Source of the DNA: Dimargaris cristalligena | Taxonomy: Eukaryota > Kickxellomycota > Dimargaritomycetes > Dimargaritales > Dimargaritaceae | NCBI GenBank assembly: GCA_027576995.1 | Contig: JANBQC010000617.1 | Location: 1 to 16,287, forward strand | Direction: 5' to 3' | DNA length: 16,287 bases | Part shown: in pieces, positions 10,552 through 16,287 of the stretch | Numbering within the stretch: position 1 is the stretch's first letter | Layout of the letters: the number at the start of each line of letters is the position of its first letter | The notes under the pieces: generated by a model | Told to the model about the DNA's origin: nothing | Databases searched by the model: none | What the model saw: the letters and a program-made list of their open reading frames with translations, nothing else | Made by a program: the position numbers and the translations under genes

Positions 10552-10578
10552 TAAATAAGTAAATAAATAGATAAATAG
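10552..10578. repeat. TAAA-type simple repeat
   Basis: An AT-rich run of TAAA/TAAG/TAGA units of about 27 nt. It contains an AATAAA that could serve the upstream plus-strand gene. Confidence 0.7.
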
Positions 10579-10666
10579 AGCAAATTCAAGGTGTTCTTCA
10601 TGGGCCGGGTGCAAGGACGCCATCGGTTGCATCAGGTGATTGGGTTTCGAAGCAAATATCCGGCGG

Positions 10667-10672
10667 TTTATT
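10667..10672 (-). promoter_or_regulatory. Candidate poly(A) signal of the tyrosinase gene
   Basis: AATAAA on the minus strand, about 133 nt beyond the tyrosinase stop codon, is the nearest exact hexamer. Confidence 0.4.
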
Positions 10673-10804
10673 TAGCCGTCGCCTTTCGATGGGGTGAGTG
10701 GGCTGTCCACCCACCGATGTAATCAAATTGGCCATCTTCTTGGCAGCCAAGGTTAAATAGGGTATCCCGTGAAACGAAGGGCCGGATGGGAGGGGGGTGG
10801 ATCC

Positions 10805-11737
10805 TTAAGCGTGGCCCCCAAAGGCGATTTGGTTACCAGAGCCGGCCGAGCGGGGCAGGTCGGCACCGTCGGGGGCATAGCGGTAGCACATGTCGCCAAT
10901 ATCCAGTAGAGACCGGACGGTATTTCCGAAATACGGCACCCGGTCGGAGACGGACACGGGGTTAGGCCCGGGCGGTCCGTCGTACAGGTAAAAGCGGCCG
11001 GGCAGGGTCTGCCACTCGCTCCACAGTTTGTCAATGAACGAGTGGTGCAGCCAGAAGATGGGGTCGTTGGGGGCCGACAGCGTGTTCATGTCGCCGCCCA
11101 AGTTGCGGTGCACCGTGGCGTGGGGGCCTATTTCAAGGGACGAGCGGAACTGGTCGTAGGTGACGGTACGCAGCATGGTGTTGTGGAGGGCGGCGGGGGG
11201 GTACAGATAGCCAATTTGCGACCCCATGTTAAACTGGCGGGATAAACAGTGCGGGCGAATCCCTTCCTGGGAGTAGAAGACATCGAAACCGGCGAACGCT
11301 CCGTCCGAGAGACACTGGCCCTGGCTACCAAGCCAGTCGTTGGTGCCCCGGAACACTTCGCTGGATGCGGCATCGTAGGCGTCAATCGACCAGTCCCAAT
11401 ACGGCATGGCGAACCCGGGGATCATTTCCCGGATCCGATTTTCCATCTCGTACACGTAGCGACGGTGGAATGGTAGGAAGAAAGAGTTGCCGTGGATGGT
11501 GTGGTTGAGGCTGACGTGCAGAACGGCCAGTTGGTCCCATTCAGTGGGGGGCGCCCCTTGGTTGAGCACCCTAATGGCCTGGAAAAAATCGCGGCGTTCC
11601 TGGGGGCTGAGCTGACGGATTTCACGGCGTACACGGATCTCCGAGCACCCGTCCTCCAGGGCGGCCGTGGCCATCCAGACGCCGAGCAATACGGCGACTA
11701 GAACATTTAGCCACGTGGTAAAAGGGAGCTTCGGCAT
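10805..11737 (-). CDS. Secreted tyrosinase (type 3 copper oxidase)
   Basis: The gene encodes 310 residues from ATG at 11737 to TAA, with no intron needed. Residues 1-26 contain a hydrophobic core (VLVAVLLGVW) and read as a signal peptide ending near TAA. The tyrosinase central domain follows. CuA ligands are H74, H82 and H91, with the HGxxFFLPFHR block and the family's usual nine-residue step between the second and third His. CuB is the HxxxH pair H206/H210 followed by GGDM, then DPIFWLHH (H231/H232) and DKLW. The family oxidises phenols or catechols to quinones. Melanin formation or protein cross-linking outside the cell is inferred. Departures: residue 80 is Thr where fungal and plant enzymes often have the thioether Cys two before the second CuA His; residue 207 is Ala where many tyrosinases have Asn. 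The protein ends about 70 residues after CuB, so the long C-terminal lid domain of classical fungal tyrosinases is absent. Cys at 31, 142, 164 and 284 could form disulfides. Confidence 0.93.
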   Translation of the reverse strand: MPKLPFTTWLNVLVAVLLGVWMATAALEDGCSEIRVRREIRQLSPQERRDFFQAIRVLNQGAPPTEWDQLAVLHVSLNHTIHGNSFFLPFHRRYVYEMENRIREMIPGFAMPYWDWSIDAYDAASSEVFRGTNDWLGSQGQCLSDGAFAGFDVFYSQEGIRPHCLSRQFNMGSQIGYLYPPAALHNTMLRTVTYDQFRSSLEIGPHATVHRNLGGDMNTLSAPNDPIFWLHHSFIDKLWSEWQTLPGRFYLYDGPPGPNPVSVSDRVPYFGNTVRSLLDIGDMCYRYAPDGADLPRSAGSGNQIAFGGHA

Positions 11738-11868
11738 GAAGTAGGGCGGGTCACCGGAGGGTTGGGTCGCTGAGTGGCAAGGGTTTAAATTGAGTTGGGT
11801 TGGACTACCCAGTGGAAATATGGCAATGGATCACGATGAATCTCTAAAGCTAGGCCATCGAGCTTGCT

Positions 11869-11875
11869 CTTTATA
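11869..11875 (-). promoter_or_regulatory. TATA box of the tyrosinase gene
   Basis: TATAAAG on the minus strand, about 131 nt before the ATG at 11737. No in-frame stop or better start lies between that would argue against it. Confidence 0.55.
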
Positions 11876-13776
11876 CAGCACGCACCGCACCAGTGCCGAA
11901 GGTTTCCCGGCCCAATCTCGCTTGGTAATCCCCCTTAATATTACATTCCCCCATTCTTGAAGTTTATCACTTAACATGGCCGTTAAGAAGGAAGCTGGGC
12001 TCGTTTGATAAATTTGCCCTGCTCCGTGATAAAGAAGGGTTGCGCAGACAACAGGTGGGGTATGGTTTCAATCGTAACTTTATCACAATAAGCCTGGGGA
12101 TACAATGCCTGGGTTGGATTAAGTGGTTGCAAATCTCCCCAGGCCTGACCTATGGTTGCAATACGTCGTGGTCGTCGTTTTGGCCAATACTCCGCCTTGT
12201 TACACGCAGCGTGGGCAGACTTGAACATTTCCGATTTTTCGGTACAACCGGTGAATAACGCAAGCCCCTAGTCTAAACGCTGTAATAGTGGGCTCCGTGG
12301 CAATAGCCGCCCGATAAAACCGTGATACGGATGGTAGGGAGTGCATGTCAAGTACATCCATCGGCAATTCATCAGCTGTAATTAGGGTAGGAATCAGCCG
12401 TCATCTGGAGGGGGACTTAATTGGGTTATGTAACAGATAGTTTGTTTAATGAGACAGATTAAATTGTATAGATTTGCTTTTACTGCCCGTGTCTCCATTT
12501 CCATTAAGTTCTCAATACTGTATTGTCCCATTCTAAATTTCGTCTATCTAGCTATTGATGGATTGTACGCAGAATAGTGGTGTGGCCAGTCCTACACAAA
12601 CTGTAAAAGCGTAAATCGGCCCCATCATTTCTGGACCTTGGAAAAGTTGAAGACCATCTTACCAGAGGTGGGCCTTATCGTTTCTCCGCACTGACAGGCA
12701 TTTTTGCAGTATGGGCAGGTCTACCAGCATCCCTTATTACCTTAGAAGGGTACTTCCCAGTTGTGGGAGGTTGGAGCGTGTCCCCAGCCCCTGTTCTCCA
12801 TAGCCGTCTTCATTTCATTTAACTTTATCGACATGTTCATTCCTTATTAATTGCAGCCAGGTTGAGCACCCCGGTATCATCGCAGTATTTGCCCGTACTA
12901 TTGGTGATTTTTATTTTAACAGCTTTCGTATAAATACCCTACGGCTATTCTCAATTAAAATACACCATTTTGTAACATTCAATTCATAATTGGTTTTTCT
13001 AATACCCGGGACTATCTTGCCCATCCATGGTGTCTAGTCCGCCATGTGCCAGTAAAGATCTAACAGTGATCCCCGGTTTGGCCCTGTCTGAACTCCAGAC
13101 AAAAATAGTCACCACCGAGTGCAAATTTTCTTCCCGAGATATCTGTTTCCAACTAGGCTGCCACTGCTCCGGCCGGAGCTGATCTAAGGGTTTCATTATT
13201 TAAGGCCGGTATTAAGGCCTGCCACAACCATTGATAGAAAGCAAAATGGCCAGTATACTCTAGATTTGGCTTTGAACGCTCCCATTTATCAGGCGCCATT
13301 TAATCACAAGTTCATTACTCTTTCAACCTTTCTACAAGTCCTTCTATTCAAGAAACCCTCTATTACCAGGTTTTTAAATGTAGCAAAAAGGTCTTTCAAC
13401 AGGATGGAACACAATCGACAGCACATGGCAAATCCCCCAAATTGCAATATTCTATTGGGTAAAAATATGAAAAATATAATATAGTATTAAAAGGGAAAGT
13501 CGCAGTTTGTCGCAAAGATGGACGGCAGGTTTAGCAGGATTGCAGCGGGGCGTCCCTGGGTGAATGCTTTATCCGTTTAAAAAACCGTAGTCGGGGTTGG
13601 CATAAGCGACAGGTTAAGGTTTTGATTGATGGTATGGTTAAGTTAGGTAATTGGATGAACAGGTCAAAGGTACGCGTGCAGGCTGTACAGTAAGATAGTG
13701 CTTCTTGTGTTCGAGGTGGGGAGTATACGTTTATATATATATATATATATATAAACAAAACACTGGCTCGAATTAT
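11876..13776. other. Spacer between tyrosinase and Nab2-like genes
   Basis: About 1.9 kb, AT-richer toward 12400-13500. It should hold the upstream region of the tyrosinase gene and the 3' UTR of the Nab2-like gene. Short open frames occur: 11983-12228 minus has an ATG and 81 codons, extendable upstream to a possible acceptor at about 12261, and 12999-13196 minus has 65 codons. Neither shows a domain. I do not annotate them as genes. Confidence 0.5.
13729..13756. repeat. 28-nt perfect AT palindrome, (TA)11 core
   Basis: Eleven TA units flanked by GTT and AAC make a perfect inverted repeat. It starts about 20 nt after the stop codon of the Nab2-like gene, so it should lie in its 3' UTR. UAUAUA is the efficiency element of yeast 3'-end formation, so a role there is possible. 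As RNA it could also fold on itself. Confidence 0.9.
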
Positions 13777-15609
13777 CTACATTGGAGTAGTAGAGGAGGG
13801 TTCAACAGAAACAGCGTCGGCCATGGATGTGGAGTCGAACGACTCGGATACGCTAGAAGCGAAGGGCCGATCGCTGATGTGAGGTTTCGATTCGACCTGC
13901 ATGTCGTTTCCGCCGTTTTCGGCATCGCCGGGGGGCTTGGTGTGTGTGTAAGGACAGTCTTTGCGGTTGCAGTAATGTCCGTATTTGCACTAAAATCAGT
14001 AAATAGTAGACACATTCACAGAAAAAGATAAATTACAATTAATACAAAGCCCTGAGAAGTGATACTAAAATATGGGTCTAGTGGGGAATGGGGAGGGGCG
14101 AATGCAAACCATCATGGGTAAAATAACATATAGGATCGAAGAGGTGCTCTTACCTCAATAGGAGTATCGCCTGGGTGAGTAAAGAAGCAGTTGGGCCGTT
14201 GACATTTGGTGCCCTCCCGACATAGCACGGGGACCTTCTTCGCGCCGATCGACAGGCTGCCCCGACCGGGGTGCTCATATTTACAGTCCGGGCGGAGGCA
14301 GTTGGGATGGTAGGCGCAAATGGGCGCCTTTGTAGAGTTCGGGTGGGCAAAGGTACAGTACCGGTTGGTACAGGCCACCCCGAACCGACACAAGGTAGTC
14401 GTAGGCGCGTGCTGGGGGGGCTCCATCTCCGGGTGAATATAATCACAAGTTTGGGCGGTGTATGGGCAGTTGGGAAGTAGCCTAAAAACGATTGAAGAGG
14501 TGTGGTAGAGGTGCGTATTTTAACAGCAATAGAAAGGAGATAGGGTGGGGTATTAGTCGTGCAATTTTAAGGGGAAAAAATCACAACACTGAAATGCACA
14601 TAATATGCTTGGCCACCAAAAGCGTATTTCAGTTATTTAAAGGTACAGTTATAGAGGTGATTATCAAATGACTTACCCGCAGAGCCGTGAAGGATGGTGG
14701 TAAAAACAAGTGGCCTGATTCATGCACCTAGGCCACTCCGGACAACGGATTTTGTGCCCTTCAGCATCTCGTAGAATATTATTGGATTTGGAGAAGCGGC
14801 CGGGGGGACCACTATTACCAGTTTCATCACGAAGAAGTTGGGTAACATTTACGGCTGTGCCAAGTCGATCAAACACACTCTTGCGATCATTCCCTTTACC
14901 GACTCCTCCATTCTTAGAAGAGCGCAGGGCTTTGTCGGTTTGATATGGTTTGGCTGTTTGACGGGCTATATTGGGAGTACAACAAAAATAAATTCATGGA
15001 TAAAACTAGGCGCAAAGTTAGTAGACTATTATGCTAGGGGGAACTATAGAAAAAATAAACAGCGCAGAAGGGAATGGTTCCAGTGACGAATGATGAAAAC
15101 CCGGGAGATGCTGAGCGACTGCCTGTCGCGAGGGTAAAAGCAGGTCGTTGTTACACCGAATATATATTTATCAATGAAAGGGCGGCTGTGCTTCACCTAC
15201 CTTTACCGGCCGAACCCGGTGTTCGACTAACTCCACGGATCCGGATCTCAGAAGAAATCGTGGGCGCTTGCATGGTCGAAGAGGGCTGAGCGGGAGCAGG
15301 CTGGGCCTGCGGTGCACTGTGTTCCTCAACGTGCGCCATGGGTTGCTCATGGTAGTCCATAGTAGGGGCCGAGGTAACTTCGGGCTGAGCCACCGAAGGT
15401 CCGTGCAGAAGCAGGTCATAAGCCCAGCGGCCGACTTCCGGATTATAGATGTCGCCCAGCATATCGGTCATTTCGGCATTGATGGATTCGAGGGGATTGC
15501 CGTTTCCGACCAAGGTCTGGAAGAAGCTGAGTACAGTGTCGTCATCGCCTAGGCCAAAACTCTCGGCAAATTGTTGCTTGATGAGAGCCAAATGAGATTG
15601 GTCGGCCAT
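13777..15609 (-). CDS. NAB2: Nab2-type CCCH zinc-finger poly(A)-binding protein, four exons
   Basis: Exons on the minus strand: 15609-15201, 14965-14677, 14481-14154 and 13989-13777. They join in consistent phase to 412 codons and TAG. The ATG sits in GCCATGG. Residues ~5-70 are helical (FFQTLVGNGNPL, then WAYDLLLHG) and resemble the PWI-like N-terminal domain of Nab2/ZC3H14, used in yeast for contact with export factors. A Pro/Gln/Ala linker (75-120) and a basic, Gly/Ser region follow. Six CCCH fingers run from 211 to 358: C211-C217-C223-H227, C232-C238-C245-H249, C264-C270-C275-H279, C288-C294-C299-H303, C320-C326-C331-H335 and C343-C349-C354-H358. All fit CX5CX4-6CX3H, the Nab2 signature. 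The family binds poly(A) tails in the nucleus, limits tail length and aids mRNA export. Yeast Nab2 has seven fingers. No Arg/Gly-rich domain was seen. The tail (359-412) is Ser/Asp/Thr-rich. Exon 3 carries most of finger 2 through finger 5. The spliced model is inferred from sequence only. Confidence 0.88.
13990..14153 (-). other. Intron 3 of the Nab2-like gene
   Basis: Donor GAG|GTAAGA and acceptor GATTTTAG|TGC, 164 nt. It joins codon 342 to C343 of the last finger in phase 0. Reading through would end the protein shortly after finger 5. Confidence 0.85.
14482..14676 (-). other. Intron 2 of the Nab2-like gene
   Basis: Donor TGCGG|GTAAGT and acceptor TTTTTAG|GCT, 195 nt. The joined codon is Gly233, between the first and second Cys of finger 2. 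This completes a CX5CX6CX3H finger that neither exon encodes alone. Confidence 0.88.
14966..15200 (-). other. Intron 1 of the Nab2-like gene
   Basis: Donor AAAG|GTAGGT and acceptor AATATAG|CCC, 235 nt. A perfect TACTAAC branch point lies at 15017-15023, about 50 nt before the acceptor. Joining gives Ala137 and keeps the frame. Confidence 0.8.
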
Positions 15610-15811
15610 GGCGAGTCGTCAATGGGGTATGATGCGAGAGATACGGTGGTGAAATTAAAGACAGGGATAAAGTAGGATGGATTATGGGACCAAATGGAAG
15701 ATAATGGGATGAGATCGAAACGCGCTGGATAAAAGAGGTTAAGTGGTTCAAATGAAAGAAGTGATAAAGAAACGAAAGTGGGGCAATGTAAATGCGAGGA
15801 AAAACACGGCC

Positions 15812-15819
15812 TATAAATA
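15812..15819 (-). promoter_or_regulatory. TATA-like element upstream of the Nab2-like gene
   Basis: TATTTATA on the minus strand, about 203 nt before the ATG. The sequence between is strongly pyrimidine-rich on the minus strand, as expected for a fungal leader. On the plus strand the same bases read TATAAATA, so the direction is uncertain. Confidence 0.3.
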
Positions 15820-15821
15820 AA

Positions 15822-16202
15822 AAAGGAGCTTTGGGTTTATCGCATCCCACCCACTGCTTGGAGAGAGGCTGGAAACTGGTTCAGTCAAGCGCGAATAACC
15901 ACTGGTCTGTGAATAAAGTTCGGGTTAGTTAGGCGGCCGGCTAGCTATGCATGGCCATAAGAAAATGTATTGTTTTTACTAAGCGCCAAAGGGCATTGTT
16001 ACGACACGATATAGCGCGGCCATTATGGAGGGACAATTGATTACTAACTTGGAAAGAGTAATAACATTTTTATTTACTTTTAAAGGTGGGTTTCTCTTCA
16101 TTACACAACACCAATGCAGTTTCCAATCTGATTTTCAAATTTGACATTATTAAGGTGTATCAAAAAGAAAATGTCGTTTTACCTTACGCCAAAATGCAAA
16201 GG
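15822..16202. other. Spacer between Nab2-like gene and tRNA
   Basis: AT-rich toward 16030-16200, with no coding region seen. It is probably the upstream region of the Nab2-like gene and the trailer of the tRNA gene. Confidence 0.6.
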
Positions 16203-16206
16203 AAAA
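16203..16206 (-). terminator. Pol III T-run terminator of the tRNA
   Basis: TTTT on the minus strand, five bases beyond the 3' end of the tRNA (after TGTTA), as expected for RNA polymerase III. Confidence 0.75.
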
Positions 16207-16211
16207 TAACA

Positions 16212-16287
16212 TGCTAACTGTGAGATTCGAACTCACGCCTCTTTCGAGACCGCAACTTGAGTGCGGCGCCTTAGACCAACTCGGCCA
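16212..16287 (-). tRNA. tRNA-Leu(CAA), 5' acceptor strand cut off by window end
   Basis: The minus strand begins at tRNA positions 8-9. D arm: GCC...GGC with the A-box TGGCCGAGTTGG. Anticodon arm: CCGCA, loop CTCAAGT, TGCGG; anticodon CAA at 16257-16259. A long variable arm (TCTCGAAAGAGGC) marks class II. T arm: GTGAG, TTCGAAT, CTCAC. The 3' acceptor strand is AGTTAGC with discriminator A, as expected for leucine; CCA is not encoded. The seven 5' acceptor bases lie beyond the window. Unlike yeast tRNA-Leu(CAA), there is no intron after the anticodon. Confidence 0.95.

Larger units (their letters stand above)
10116..10804. other. Spacer between convergent genes
   Basis: It holds the presumed 3' ends of the 9801 gene (plus) and the tyrosinase gene (minus). 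I see no coding region in it. On the plus strand the nearest AATAAA is at 10562-10567, inside an AT-rich simple repeat and about 450 nt past the stop. On the minus strand AATAAA occurs at 10667-10672 and 10493-10498. Confidence 0.6.

Noticed and set aside
11983..12228. 81-codon minus-strand ATG frame, natural-looking composition
   Set aside because: No homology recognised, both strands open here, and length within chance; left as unannotated.

Overview
The window looks like nuclear DNA of a fungus. The evidence is a spliced poly(A)-binding zinc-finger gene of the Nab2 type, a secreted tyrosinase, a small mitochondrial protein with a classic cleavage site, a mucin-like secreted protein with a signal peptide and Kex2-type site, CT-rich leaders before start codons, introns of roughly 60-235 nt (one with a perfect TACTAAC branch point), and a class II tRNA-Leu. 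The sequence alone does not fix the lineage. The mixed codon use and long introns would suit an early-diverging fungus, but that is a guess.

Layout. (1) 1-1029, minus strand: a Pro/Thr-rich, repeat-built secreted protein, open at the window edge. Its last ~50 bases collapse into almost pure G/C. (2) About 1030-9560: more than 8 kb with no gene I can support. It holds a TATA candidate for the mucin gene, an imperfect purine/pyrimidine inverted repeat, a TATA-plus-CT-tract promoter look-alike with no gene behind it, and scattered short open frames at the rate chance predicts. (3) 9801-10115, plus strand: a 104-residue mitochondrial membrane protein, possibly with a leader intron at 9614-9676. 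(4) 10805-11737, minus strand: an intronless secreted tyrosinase with a TATA box about 130 nt upstream and an AATAAA signal downstream. (5) 13777-15609, minus strand: a four-exon Nab2-type protein of 412 residues with six CCCH fingers. I reconstructed it from splice sites whose phases all agree, and its predicted 3' UTR carries a 28-nt AT palindrome. (6) 16212-16287, minus strand: tRNA-Leu(CAA) without intron, lacking only the 5' acceptor strand because the window ends.

The genes do not form a pathway. They are ordinary eukaryotic neighbours: cell-surface/secreted protein, mitochondrial protein, secreted copper oxidase, nuclear mRNA processing, translation. The 9801 gene and the tyrosinase gene are convergent. 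The tyrosinase, Nab2-like and tRNA genes all read on the minus strand. I found no mobile element, CRISPR array or clearly novel system. The most interesting points are the Nab2-like gene with its UTR palindrome, active-site departures in the tyrosinase, the unidentified mitochondrial protein with a possible alternative N-terminus, and the unexplained 8-kb gene-poor stretch.
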